From contig QZLA01000234.1 of NCBI GenBank assembly GCA_004796375.1, positions 1-64,000 of the forward strand: a stretch of DNA of 64,000 nucleotides, in the 5' to 3' direction. Of this stretch, positions 7,595 through 16,587 are shown one piece after another (within the stretch, counting starts at the first letter, position 1; every line of letters starts with the position of its first letter). The notes beneath the pieces are model-generated. The model did not search any database. It had not been told where the DNA came from and saw only the letters and a list, made by a program, of their open reading frames with translations. The stretch is from Desulfobacteraceae bacterium. Its GTDB lineage: Bacteria; Desulfobacterota; Desulfobacteria; Desulfobacterales; Desulfobacteraceae. The position numbers and the translations under genes are program-made.

Positions 7595-8751
7595 TGTATG
7601 TAGCGGTGAAGGGGGGGGAAGCAGCAGTTGCAAATTCCAGGAAGCTGGTAAAGAGATCCAGGCGGGGACCACTGCATATTCCTAAAATAGGAACCGATCA
7701 AGTCGACCATCAGCTCGGTCTTGCCGTTGACCGGGTGATGGCCGAAGGTGCCCTGTACGATAGAAAAGCAGCAGCACAGGCTATTTTGCAATCCCAGGGG
7801 GATATGGTTGAGGCCATTTTCCTGTTGCGGGCGTTTAGAACGACCCTGAAGCGGTTTGGCAACTCAAAGCCGGTCAACACCGGTAAAATGCAGGTGATCC
7901 GCAGGGTGTCCGGTGCATTCAAGGATATTCCGGGCGGGCAGATCCTTGGGCCGACCTATGATTATACCCACCGGTTGATTGAGTTTGAAGATGAACCAGA
8001 GCCGCCATCCCGGGGAATCCAACCATCCCGGGAAGCTCAAATAGATAGCGACAGCACCTCACCGGATCAGGAATTGGCGGGACTGGCACCCCGGTTTCAG
8101 CAGCTGCCATGGGTGGTGGACATTTTGAGAAACCAGGGATTGATGCCGCCAGCCAGCGAAACACTTATTGGAGAGGCGGTCGAAGATCTGACCCGGGAAC
8201 CATTGAAAGTTCCAGCCTCCAGGAGTATCCGGCTTCAGAACCTTGCCAGGGGAGATGAGGGATTTTTGCTGGGCACCGCTTATTCGTTGCAGCGGGGATT
8301 TGGTCTTGACCGCCATCCCTTCCTGGGAGAGCTGCGGGTAGGTTACGTGGAACTGACCTACACCCCCCCGGAACTTGGATTTGAGATCTCCATCGGTCGG
8401 GTCAAAGTGACCGAGTGTTTTATGATCAACCGGAACGACGGCAGTGAAAACCGTTCGCCGGGATTTGAAAACGGGTACGGGCTTGTATTCGGGCAAAATG
8501 AGCGTAAGGCCATGTCCATGTCCCTTTTGGACCGGTCGCTTCAAAGTGCCGAAGAGGGCGTAGAGGTAAAATACCCGGCACAGGATCAGGAATTTGTGCT
8601 TTCCCACAGTGACAACGTGGAATCCTCCGGTTTTGTGCAGCACCTGAAGCTCCCCCATTATGTTGATTTCCAGTCAGAACTCGTATTCATCCGAAACTAC
8701 ACCAAAGATTCCCAGAAAAAGAGGAAGGTACCCGTTGAGTCTTCAGTATAA
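7594..8751 (+). CDS. phnI: C-P lyase nucleosidase subunit PhnI
   Basis: A 385-residue protein starting MYVAVKGGEAAVANSRKLV, the conserved PhnI N-terminus. I used the ATG at 7594 rather than an upstream frame from 7540. PhnI removes adenine from MgATP, and with PhnGHL makes the 5-triphosphoribosyl-1-phosphonate intermediate. It is somewhat longer than the E. coli protein (354). A mid-protein segment (about 135-165) rich in Pro, Ser and Gln looks like a loop insertion. The end overlaps phnJ by 17 bp. Confidence 0.93.
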   Translation: MYVAVKGGEAAVANSRKLVKRSRRGPLHIPKIGTDQVDHQLGLAVDRVMAEGALYDRKAAAQAILQSQGDMVEAIFLLRAFRTTLKRFGNSKPVNTGKMQVIRRVSGAFKDIPGGQILGPTYDYTHRLIEFEDEPEPPSRGIQPSREAQIDSDSTSPDQELAGLAPRFQQLPWVVDILRNQGLMPPASETLIGEAVEDLTREPLKVPASRSIRLQNLARGDEGFLLGTAYSLQRGFGLDRHPFLGELRVGYVELTYTPPELGFEISIGRVKVTECFMINRNDGSENRSPGFENGYGLVFGQNERKAMSMSLLDRSLQSAEEGVEVKYPAQDQEFVLSHSDNVESSGFVQHLKLPHYVDFQSELVFIRNYTKDSQKKRKVPVESSV

Positions 8752-9574
8752 CTTTGCATACCTGGACGAGCAGTCCAAAAAGATGATCCGGCGATCCATA
8801 CTTAAAGCGATGGCCATCCCCGGGTTCCAGGTTCCCTTTGGCGGACGTGAAATGCCGCTGCCTTACGGCTGGGGAACCGGGGGCATCCAGCTGACGGCAT
8901 CTTTGCTGGGCAAGGAGGACTGTTTGAAGGTGATCGACCAGGGATCGGATGATACCACCAATGCTGTCAGTATCAAGGATTTCTTTAAAAAAACCGCCCG
9001 GATTGAAATCACAGAGAACACTGAAGATGCCACCATTATCCAGACCCGGCACAGAATTCCGGAAACCCCATTAACACCCCAACAGATCATGGTCTACCAG
9101 GTTCCCATACCGGAACCGCTGCAATTCATCGAGCCCAAACGACAGGAAAATGCAAAGATGCACGCGTTTTCCGAATATGGAACCATGTATGTGAAGCTGT
9201 ATGAAGATATTGCCCGGCATGAACGGATCGCCATGGCATTTGACTATCCGGTCCATGTGAACGGCCGGTATATCATGAGCCCGTCACCCATCCCGAAGTT
9301 TGATAATCCCAAGCTCCACCAGTCCTGTGCCATGCATATTTTCGGGGCGGGACGGGAAAAAAGGATCTATGCGGTTCCCCCATACACAGATGTGGTGAGC
9401 CTTGATTTTGAAGACTATCCCTTTGAGCTTGAAGAGTGGGATGAATCCTGTGCTATCTGCGGTTCTGACCAGACGTTTCTGGATGAAATTATTACCGATG
9501 ACGAAGGAACACGAATGTTTGTGTGCTCTGATACGGAATTCTGCAGTCGTGTCCGGCAGAAAGGAAAGCGCTGA
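8735..9574 (+). CDS. phnJ: C-P lyase radical SAM subunit PhnJ
   Basis: A 280-residue protein, very close in length and sequence to E. coli PhnJ (281). It cleaves the C-P bond using SAM and a [4Fe-4S] cluster. The four Cys are at 239, 242, 264 and 270 (CAICG and CSDTEFC), offset by exactly two from E. coli 241, 244, 266 and 272. The glycine matching the glycyl-radical Gly32 is in AIPGFQ (Gly30). The start is a TTG at 8735 inside the end of phnI, supported by GAGGAAGG 6 bp upstream and by alignment (LSLQYNFAYLDEQ). An in-frame ATG at 8660 would add 25 foreign residues. Confidence 0.93.
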   Translation: MSLQYNFAYLDEQSKKMIRRSILKAMAIPGFQVPFGGREMPLPYGWGTGGIQLTASLLGKEDCLKVIDQGSDDTTNAVSIKDFFKKTARIEITENTEDATIIQTRHRIPETPLTPQQIMVYQVPIPEPLQFIEPKRQENAKMHAFSEYGTMYVKLYEDIARHERIAMAFDYPVHVNGRYIMSPSPIPKFDNPKLHQSCAMHIFGAGREKRIYAVPPYTDVVSLDFEDYPFELEEWDESCAICGSDQTFLDEIITDDEGTRMFVCSDTEFCSRVRQKGKR

Positions 9575-10365
9575 TGACCGGGAATGTCCCAGATAAGAGC
9601 CTGCCTTTGTTGAAAGTTCAGAACCTGTCCAAATTTTACGGAAAGAACATGGGCTGCCATGATATCAATTTTGAGCTGGCCGAAGGAGAGGTGATTGGTG
9701 TCGTGGGTGAATCCGGATCAGGCAAATCCACTCTCCTAAAGTGCATCGCCGGGAAGATTAATACCACCAACGGTTCAGTGTTCTTTAACTCGCTTTACGG
9801 TTTTGTTGACCTGTGTCAGTGCGACGAACTGCTGCTGCGGCAGCTGACCCGTACCCAGATCGGTTATGTGACCCAGAATTCGGTGGACGGTCTGAGGATG
9901 AATATCAGTGCCGGCGGTAACATCGGTGAACGATTAATGGCTAACGGAATGAGAAATTACAGCCAGATCAGGAAGATCGCCCTGGAATGGCTGGAGAAAG
10001 TGGAAATCGAGACCAACCGGATTGATGACCTGCCCACGACATTTTCCGGAGGGATGCAGCAGCGTCTCCAGATCGCTGCTAACCTGGTCACCGATCCAAA
10101 GATTATTCTGATGGACGAACCCACCTCCGGGCTTGATGTATCGGTCCAGGCCAGGTTGATCGATGTTCTCAGGAAGCTGGTTTCACGGTTACGGCTGTCC
10201 ATGATTCTGGTGACCCACGATCTGGCCGTCGCCAGGATGCTTAGTCACCGGCTCTATGTGATGAAGGAGGGGAAAATCGTTGAATCGGGTCTGAGCGACC
10301 AGATCCTGGACGATCCCAGGGAGCCATACACCCAGCTGCTTGTTTCATCAGTGCTCAAACCCTAA
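9574..10365 (+). CDS. phnK: C-P lyase ABC-type ATPase PhnK
   Basis: A 263-residue ABC ATPase with Walker A GESGSGKST (about 46-54), signature TFSGGMQQR and Walker B IILMDEPTSGLD. In the C-P lyase complex a PhnK dimer docks on PhnJ rather than on a membrane permease. The ATG shares a base with the phnJ stop (TGATG). It is distinct from phnC downstream, which belongs to the importer. Confidence 0.92.
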   Translation: MTGNVPDKSLPLLKVQNLSKFYGKNMGCHDINFELAEGEVIGVVGESGSGKSTLLKCIAGKINTTNGSVFFNSLYGFVDLCQCDELLLRQLTRTQIGYVTQNSVDGLRMNISAGGNIGERLMANGMRNYSQIRKIALEWLEKVEIETNRIDDLPTTFSGGMQQRLQIAANLVTDPKIILMDEPTSGLDVSVQARLIDVLRKLVSRLRLSMILVTHDLAVARMLSHRLYVMKEGKIVESGLSDQILDDPREPYTQLLVSSVLKP

Positions 10366-10394
10366 CCTCTTCCATTGAATTGAAAGGATTGCCA

Positions 10395-11108
10395 GTGGAG
10401 GCTGTACTTAAGATCATCAATATCAGCAAGGACTTTGTGCTTCATCATCAGGACGGTACCCGCCTTCAGGTCCTGGATCATTTTTCCATGGAATTCTTTC
10501 CCGGAAAAATCACCCTGCTGAACGGACCGTCCGGAGCAGGTAAATCGACACTCCTGCGTATGATCTATGCCGGATACCGTACCTGCAGGGGCAATATTAT
10601 GGTCAAACATAAAGATCATTTTGTGGATATGGTCCAGGCCAGCCCGGCAACCATATATGATATCCGTCTGCATACCATCGGATACGTCAGTCAGTTTCTG
10701 CGGGTAGTCCCCAGGGTGTCAGCACTGGACACCGTTATCGAGCCACTGATCCAGCGGGGTGTCAGTGAAAGCAAGGCCAGGGAAAAGGGCAGGCAGATCC
10801 TCAGGCGTCTCAGAATCCCTGAAAATTTGTGGCATCTATCAGCAACCACATTTTCCGGGGGGGAGCAGCAGCGTATTAACCTGGCCAGGGGGTTTATTGC
10901 CAGTTATCCCATCATGCTTCTGGATGAGCCCACGGCATCCCTGGATCCGGACAACCGGGACACGGTATTGAACCTGATCAAGGAGGCGGTCCGTTCCGGC
11001 AGTTGTGTTATCGGCGTGTTTCATAATCAAGGTGATCAGGAAAAGATTGGCGGCAGGGCGGTTGACATGACCAGAAAGTATTTTCATCCCACGGAGGTTG
11101 AACATTAG
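10395..11108 (+). CDS. phnL: C-P lyase ABC-type ATPase PhnL
   Basis: A 237-residue ABC ATPase with Walker A GPSGAGKST, Q-loop region IGYVSQFLRVVPRVSAL, signature TFSGGEQQR and Walker B IMLLDEPTASLD. PhnL is required with PhnGHI for phosphonate-nucleotide formation. The GTG at 10395 has AAAGGA 6 bp upstream; an in-frame TTG at 10380 would add five residues. The stop abuts the phnM ATG directly. Confidence 0.92.
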   Translation: MEAVLKIINISKDFVLHHQDGTRLQVLDHFSMEFFPGKITLLNGPSGAGKSTLLRMIYAGYRTCRGNIMVKHKDHFVDMVQASPATIYDIRLHTIGYVSQFLRVVPRVSALDTVIEPLIQRGVSESKAREKGRQILRRLRIPENLWHLSATTFSGGEQQRINLARGFIASYPIMLLDEPTASLDPDNRDTVLNLIKEAVRSGSCVIGVFHNQGDQEKIGGRAVDMTRKYFHPTEVEH

Positions 11109-12293
11109 ATGACCCAGACACTGCTCATTACCGGCGGACCCTTGTTCGACGGAATTAAACTGTACGAACAGGGCTCGGTGCTGGTGGAAGGCCAGAAGGT
11201 CAAAAAGGTGTTTCCCCATTATGTTATGGTGGAAGATGCACTGTGTGTGGATACATACGGCGACCTGATTATGCCGGGCCTGGTGGATCTTCATTCCGAC
11301 AGCCTTGAGCGAAGTATTGAGAAACGAAAAGGGGTTTTCTTTGACATCGATTTTGCCATACTCAATCTGGACCGGCAGCTGGCGTGCTGCGGCATCACCT
11401 CATTTTGTCATGCCATCAGTTTTGCAGACAATGAACTGGGGCTCAGGTCACCCGGGGAAGCCAGAAAATGCGTCCAGAAGATTAAATCATTTACCCGGTC
11501 AGACCAAGCCCTGGTCAAGCACCTGACACATGTCCGTTATGAGGTGGGTTCAAAGGTCAGCTATGAGGTGATCAAGGAGCTGATCGATCTCGAACTGGTG
11601 GATATGATCTCCATCATGGACCATACACCCGGTCAGGGACAATTCAAGTGCATGGAATCCTATGTGCGGTTTCACTCCCAGGAATATGACCTGGCAGATG
11701 ATGAGATTTTTGAAAAGGCCAGGGAAAAGCAGCGCAATAACAATCAGGCATGGGAGATGGTCAGCAGGCTTGCCGATCAGGTGGCTATCCGGGAGATCCC
11801 CATGCTCAGCCACGATGATGATACCGAAAGCAAGGTGAACCTCATAAAGGCTATGGGGATCAATGCCTGCGAGTTTCCAGTGACCCTGGAAGCAGCAAGG
11901 AAGGCCTACAATTTCGGTCTGGACGTATTCATGGGGGCCCCGAATCTGATTCGTGATTCATCTACAAACGGAAATCTCAAGGCCTCGGATGCGCTTCGTC
12001 ATAATGTATGCACCGGACTGGTGTCGGATTATTATCCGGAATCCTTGTTCCAGGCATCATTTGTTGCGGCCAGACATACCGGAAATCTTGAGCAGGCGCT
12101 TCAGAAAGTGACTTCCGGGCCGGGGCTGTTTCTGAACAGGGACTCAAGCCCCGGTTTTATCACACCCGGTACTGATGCCGATATCATCATTGTCAACCGG
12201 GATCATGAATGGGCACACATTAACCGCTCTTTTGTCCGGGGCAGAACCATTTTTCAGATCCAGGATAAAAGATCTACCATCAAGGAAAGCTAA
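11109..12293 (+). CDS. phnM: triphosphoribosyl 1-phosphonate diphosphohydrolase PhnM
   Basis: A 394-residue amidohydrolase-fold enzyme that removes pyrophosphate from the triphosphoribosyl 1-phosphonate intermediate. It shows the N-terminal metal motif (PGLVDLHSDSLE, about 58-69), a mid-protein HTPGQGQF region, LSHDDDT (about 229-235) and C-terminal GFITPGTDADIIIV. Its 1-nt overlap with phnC links the catalytic and import halves of the operon. Confidence 0.93.
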   Translation: MTQTLLITGGPLFDGIKLYEQGSVLVEGQKVKKVFPHYVMVEDALCVDTYGDLIMPGLVDLHSDSLERSIEKRKGVFFDIDFAILNLDRQLACCGITSFCHAISFADNELGLRSPGEARKCVQKIKSFTRSDQALVKHLTHVRYEVGSKVSYEVIKELIDLELVDMISIMDHTPGQGQFKCMESYVRFHSQEYDLADDEIFEKAREKQRNNNQAWEMVSRLADQVAIREIPMLSHDDDTESKVNLIKAMGINACEFPVTLEAARKAYNFGLDVFMGAPNLIRDSSTNGNLKASDALRHNVCTGLVSDYYPESLFQASFVAARHTGNLEQALQKVTSGPGLFLNRDSSPGFITPGTDADIIIVNRDHEWAHINRSFVRGRTIFQIQDKRSTIKES

Positions 12294-13111
12294 TGGAAGT
12301 AAACTCACAGAACGTATTGGAGGTCAAGGCGTTGACCAAAGTTTACCCTGGAGACGTCACAGCCGTGAACCAGGTGTCATTTTCAGTTGGAAAGGGTGAA
12401 ATGGTGGCTGTGTTGGGGCCTTCAGGCGCAGGAAAGTCAACGCTTCTTCGGTGTCTGAACCGGCTGATCCGGGCGACAGGGGGGCAGGTGCTGGTGAACG
12501 GGCAGGATATTACCCAACGCCGGGGAAAAGCGCTGAGGCAGCTTCGAAGTGATGTGGGCATGATTTTTCAGCAGTTCAACCTGGTTCCCAGGCTGACGGT
12601 TTTTGAAAATGTACTGGCCGGCCGGTTGAGCCACACCCGGAATCCTTTTTGGTTCACCGCCTCTGTGACGAGGTGGTTCAGTGAAGACAACAAGCAGAAG
12701 GCATATGATGCCCTCAAGCGGGTGGGGATTGAGCATTTGGCCCCCAAGCGGGCTGACAGTCTTTCCGGAGGTCAGCAGCAGCGGGTGGCCATTGCAAGAA
12801 CCCTTGCCCAGGAGCCAGCGGTGATCCTGGCAGATGAACCCGTGGCCAGCCTTGATCCGGCCAGTTCACAGCGGGTGCTGAGTATCCTGAAGGAAATCTG
12901 CAAATCCAAGAATATCCCGGTGATTGTCAATCTTCACCAGATGGATCTGGCACAGCAATATGCCACACGGATTATCGGTATCGAACAGGGGCACCTGGTG
13001 TTTGACGGCAAGGTGGGGGATTTTACCCTGGATATCGCAAAGAAAATATACGGAGAGCAGTTTGAATCCGCGGTGTTTAATCCGGATTTGGAACGGGTTG
13101 AAGCCGCATAA
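12293..13111 (+). CDS. phnC: phosphonate ABC importer ATPase PhnC
   Basis: A 272-residue ATPase with Walker A GPSGAGKST, signature LSGGQQQRVAIARTL and Walker B VILADEPVASLDP. It energises uptake of phosphonate (or phosphite or phosphate esters) through PhnE, with PhnD as the binding protein. It begins within the phnM stop. A 31-bp gap with a nine-T run precedes phnD; there is no hairpin, so I do not read it as a terminator. Confidence 0.9.
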   Translation: MEVNSQNVLEVKALTKVYPGDVTAVNQVSFSVGKGEMVAVLGPSGAGKSTLLRCLNRLIRATGGQVLVNGQDITQRRGKALRQLRSDVGMIFQQFNLVPRLTVFENVLAGRLSHTRNPFWFTASVTRWFSEDNKQKAYDALKRVGIEHLAPKRADSLSGGQQQRVAIARTLAQEPAVILADEPVASLDPASSQRVLSILKEICKSKNIPVIVNLHQMDLAQQYATRIIGIEQGHLVFDGKVGDFTLDIAKKIYGEQFESAVFNPDLERVEAA

Positions 13112-13142
13112 TTTTTTTTTAATATTTTAAGGAGAAGACAAG

Positions 13143-14030
13143 ATGAAAACCGTTTTAAGAGTACTGGTAGCATTGATGTGTTTGGCTATGGTGGCGGGAA
13201 GTTCAGCATTTGCGGTTCAGGATTGGCCTGAAAAGGTCAAGCTTGGATTGATCCCGACCGAGGGGGGAGCGGACATCAAGGTGCGGTTTGCGCCACTGAT
13301 CGATCATCTCGAAAATGAATTGGGAATAAAGGTGGAACCGTTTTCCGCATCAGACTATGCCGGGATCATCACGGCCATGGCCCACAAGCACATTGATTTT
13401 GCCTACTTTGGCCCCAAAAGCTATGTGGAAGCCTCTGCAAGAGCCAATGCCCAGGCCCTGGCACTGGAGCTGAACAAGGATGGTGCCAAAGGCTATTACG
13501 GTATTATCGTGACCCATAAAGACTCCGGTATTACCACCCTGGAGCAGGCCACGGATAAAAGCAAAACCTTTGCCTTTACGGATCCGAACTCCACTTCCGG
13601 ATGCCTGGTGCCCAGCGTTCTGTTCTACCGGGATCTCCAGACCCCGCCGGAAAACCTGTTCAAAGAGGTATCCTTTTCAGGTTCCCACGGTGCCAGCATC
13701 CTGGCAGTAAAGAATAAAAAAGTCCAGGTGGCCTCTACCAATAACATTGATTTTAACCGCATGATCGAAAAAGGTGCGGTATCCCGTGATGATTTCAATA
13801 TTATCTGGACATCTGAGCTGATCCCGGGAGCACCCATGTGCGGTAGAAAAGATCTGCCCAACAGTCTGAAATCAGCGTTTACCGGCGCACTGATGTCCTT
13901 TAATTTCGATCTCAAGGGTCTGGACAAACTGCAGAACGGCGGATATGCCCCGGTCAGCGACAGCACGTACGATGTGGTCCGTTACATGAAAAGACTGAAA
14001 GCCAAACTTCAGGAAAAGAAAGGCGACTAA
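13143..14030 (+). CDS. phnD: phosphonate-binding periplasmic protein PhnD
   Basis: A 295-residue solute-binding protein with a Sec signal peptide (about residues 1-25, cleavage after SSAFA). Family landmarks follow: LGLIPTEGGADIKVRFAPL, the FAYFGPKSYVEA ligand-site segment (about 88-99) and FTDPNSTSGCLVP (about 144-156). AAGGAG lies 9 bp upstream. Gene order C-D-E is the usual one for the importer. A conserved ligand pocket suggests phosphonates, but PhnD-like proteins can also favour phosphite. Confidence 0.9.
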   Translation: MKTVLRVLVALMCLAMVAGSSAFAVQDWPEKVKLGLIPTEGGADIKVRFAPLIDHLENELGIKVEPFSASDYAGIITAMAHKHIDFAYFGPKSYVEASARANAQALALELNKDGAKGYYGIIVTHKDSGITTLEQATDKSKTFAFTDPNSTSGCLVPSVLFYRDLQTPPENLFKEVSFSGSHGASILAVKNKKVQVASTNNIDFNRMIEKGAVSRDDFNIIWTSELIPGAPMCGRKDLPNSLKSAFTGALMSFNFDLKGLDKLQNGGYAPVSDSTYDVVRYMKRLKAKLQEKKGD

Positions 14031-14033
14031 TCA

Positions 14034-15605
14034 ATGAACAAGGGATTGAGATTTACAACCGCTGGTGCGGGATTGATGCTCATTGCAGGATTTGTCCTGC
14101 CCTGGCTGGGTAAAAATCCCTTTCAATTCTCGGGCCTGGCGTTTGCCGGGCTCGGGTATCCTTTCTTGTACGCTATCCCTTTTGCGGGCGGGCTTTCGGC
14201 GTTCTTCGCGCTCAGGACATCACGGCTCCGCCCCTCGCACATCCTGTATCCGGGTCTGGCAGGTGTATTGTCCCTGGCCCTTTTGGGTGCATTATTCGTT
14301 TTTTCAGATACAGGGTCTCTCAGGCTGGACTGGCCACTCAGTTCAATGGAGTTTATCCGGTTTGAATATAAATCCAATGTGATTCTGTTCCATCCGTTCA
14401 AGGACATGGGCGTTGGGGCCATGCTCAGCACCCTGGCGTTGCTGGGCCTTTGCGTTCTGCCCCTGGTGTACACGCCCTCTTTTGAGCACATCCGTGAAAC
14501 GGATCCTGAGTCCTACCGCCAAATCATCAAGGATCCCAGGGTGGGGGAGGAATACCGTCGGTTTTCACTGGTGGGGATCTCCCTGGCCATACTGGTGGTG
14601 ACCTATGTCTGGTGCGGCATCAGCCCCTACAAGTTGTGGGAGAACCGCGGCAATGCCAAGGAGTACCTGTTCGGACGGGCCATGTCGGAAGGCGATCTGG
14701 CCTATATCAACGATCAGGCGCAGCGGGCACCTGAGATTGAAGCCCAGGGTCTGGCCGAGGAGTATATGTCAAACAAGTACCGCGGCATCCCCTTCTCACA
14801 GCAGCCAAGCTCCCAGGATAAGGCCCGGGAACGAAAAGAGATGGCGGCAAAAATGCTGGCAGGGATGGATGAGAAGGAAAAAACAAGGCTCAGCAAGGAG
14901 GCCCGGAAAAGTGCAATCAAGGAAAAAAAGGGCGGCTATTTCCCGCCGGAGACCAGCCCGGTTAAAATCAAGGGATACCTGGTTGCCCTGATGGAAACCG
15001 TTGCCATTGCCGTATGGGGAACCATGTTGGCCGTTATCTGTGCCATACCAATCTCCTTTTTTGCCGCCCGTAATACACTGCAATTGATTTTCCCGTCAGA
15101 CGATTTGAAAGGCCAGGCCACCCGGCAGAGCATCTCCTTTGGTGTCAGGCGGTTTCTGGATTCCTGCAGGGGATTCAACGAGTTTGTGATGGCCCTGATT
15201 TTTGTTGCGGTGATCGGGCTTGGGCCCTATGCCGGTATCCTGGCCCTGTGGATCCACACCTTCGGTATCCTGGGCAAGGTGTTTTCAGAGCAGATCGAGG
15301 CCATTGAGTCCGGCCAGGTGGAAGCATTGACCAGTACCGGTGCCGGATCTGTCCAGACCATTGCGTTTTCGGTCATGCCCCAGGTACTTCCGGTGTTTGT
15401 CTCCTACACATTGCTTCGCTTCGAATCCAATGTGAGAAGTGCGGCTATCCTGGGGTTTGTAGGGGCCGGTGGTATCGGTTTCCTGATATTTGATAAACTG
15501 AACGGCTATCTGTTTAGAGAAGTCTGCACCATGATGATCATCATTATCATTACGGTGGGAATTATCGATCATTTATGTTCCAGAATCCGGATGCGGTTTA
15601 TATAA
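14034..15605 (+). CDS. phnE: phosphonate ABC permease PhnE with long N-terminal extension
   Basis: A 523-residue membrane protein. The C-terminal half (about 310-523) is a standard PhnE permease, with the EAA-type loop EQIEAIESGQVEALTSTGAG and a following transmembrane run. The N-terminal half is extra. Four to five hydrophobic helices (about 5-30, 38-60, 70-92, 128-146, 180-200) are followed by a charged, likely cytoplasmic segment (about 205-305) rich in Lys, Glu and Ala. E. coli PhnE is about 276 residues, so this doubles the family length. The gene starts 3 bp after phnD. No frameshift or internal stop separates the halves. Confidence 0.88.
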   Translation: MNKGLRFTTAGAGLMLIAGFVLPWLGKNPFQFSGLAFAGLGYPFLYAIPFAGGLSAFFALRTSRLRPSHILYPGLAGVLSLALLGALFVFSDTGSLRLDWPLSSMEFIRFEYKSNVILFHPFKDMGVGAMLSTLALLGLCVLPLVYTPSFEHIRETDPESYRQIIKDPRVGEEYRRFSLVGISLAILVVTYVWCGISPYKLWENRGNAKEYLFGRAMSEGDLAYINDQAQRAPEIEAQGLAEEYMSNKYRGIPFSQQPSSQDKARERKEMAAKMLAGMDEKEKTRLSKEARKSAIKEKKGGYFPPETSPVKIKGYLVALMETVAIAVWGTMLAVICAIPISFFAARNTLQLIFPSDDLKGQATRQSISFGVRRFLDSCRGFNEFVMALIFVAVIGLGPYAGILALWIHTFGILGKVFSEQIEAIESGQVEALTSTGAGSVQTIAFSVMPQVLPVFVSYTLLRFESNVRSAAILGFVGAGGIGFLIFDKLNGYLFREVCTMMIIIIITVGIIDHLCSRIRMRFI

Positions 15606-15618
15606 CAGGAGAACGCAG

Positions 15619-16533
15619 ATGAACCTCATCGGCAGTAAGATTGATGAAGTCAGGATCGACGGGAGCCTGGAACGATTCACATCAGATCTGGAAAAGCTCA
15701 AATCATTCAACCTCCAGGCGGTTGAACTCCCGGTCCATGGGCTGGATATCATTCTGAACGGGCAAATTAACGCCCCAAGGCTCAAAGCGACTCTGGAGAT
15801 CCTCCAGGCATTTGACTTTGAATACTCCATCCATGCGCCCAACCCGCTGAACCTGATGGACCAGAAGCGCCCGGCACTCCATGTGGATGTCATGCAGGCG
15901 ACCCTGGAATTTGCCCGACGGGTCAATGCCAAAGTTGTTGTCTACCACGGGGGGCGGTTCATTCCTGAAGAGGAGTTCAGTGTCACGGGTTACCGCACCC
16001 TGTCGACCCGTGAAAAACGATCAATGCTTGAACGTGAGGCGGTTCTGCTTCAGACGGCAGCAGAGTTGTATCCGGATGTGACCATTGCCATCGAAAATGC
16101 AAGGCCCTATCTGAGCCAGAGCCCTTACACCTATGCCGAGTCCATCCAGGACCTGAAGCAGCAGGTAGTGGATATCGACAGGAAAAACGTCAGAATCAAC
16201 CTGGATGTCGGGCATCTTTACATGACCTCCAGATTTTACGGGTATGATCTGCTGGAAGCCGTCCGGCAGATTCAGGCGCTTGTGGCCCATACCCACATTC
16301 ATGATAACTTCGGTCATGCGGTCCATCATTTTGAAAAACAGCAGACCCATCAGCTTCCCTTTGGTCGTGGCGATTCCCATATGCCGGTCGGGTGGGGAGA
16401 TCTGGCCATCAAGCCGATACTGGATATTCTCCTTCCCGAATATCAGGGGCTGCTGATGATGGAGCTTCGAAGCCGCTACTTTAATGATATTCCGGCATCC
16501 AGAACCAACTTGGAGGCACTGCTGGCAGCGTAG
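15619..16533 (+). CDS. sugar-phosphate isomerase/epimerase-like TIM barrel (AP endonuclease 2 fold)
   Basis: A 304-residue protein with the metal-ligand spacing of xylose-isomerase-like TIM barrels: SIHAPN (about 72-77), VVYHGG (about 107-112), IAIENARP (about 155-162), NLDVGHLYM (about 195-203), AHTHIHDN (about 224-231) and MMELRSRYF near the C-terminus. The fold includes sugar-phosphate isomerases, epimerases and endonuclease IV. It starts 13 bp after phnE with AGGAG upstream, so it is the last gene of the phn operon. Since phnN and phnP are absent, it may process the ribose phosphate left by C-P lyase. That role is inference; the fold call is firm. Confidence 0.8.
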   Translation: MNLIGSKIDEVRIDGSLERFTSDLEKLKSFNLQAVELPVHGLDIILNGQINAPRLKATLEILQAFDFEYSIHAPNPLNLMDQKRPALHVDVMQATLEFARRVNAKVVVYHGGRFIPEEEFSVTGYRTLSTREKRSMLEREAVLLQTAAELYPDVTIAIENARPYLSQSPYTYAESIQDLKQQVVDIDRKNVRINLDVGHLYMTSRFYGYDLLEAVRQIQALVAHTHIHDNFGHAVHHFEKQQTHQLPFGRGDSHMPVGWGDLAIKPILDILLPEYQGLLMMELRSRYFNDIPASRTNLEALLAA

Positions 16534-16587
16534 CTGTCACACCACTGGATGTCCGGCCCCTTTATTCTCACATGCCCCGCCAGGACG

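Noticed and set aside
13112-13142. Run of nine T between phnC and phnD as a terminator
   Set aside because: No hairpin precedes it, and phnD and phnE must be expressed with phnC.
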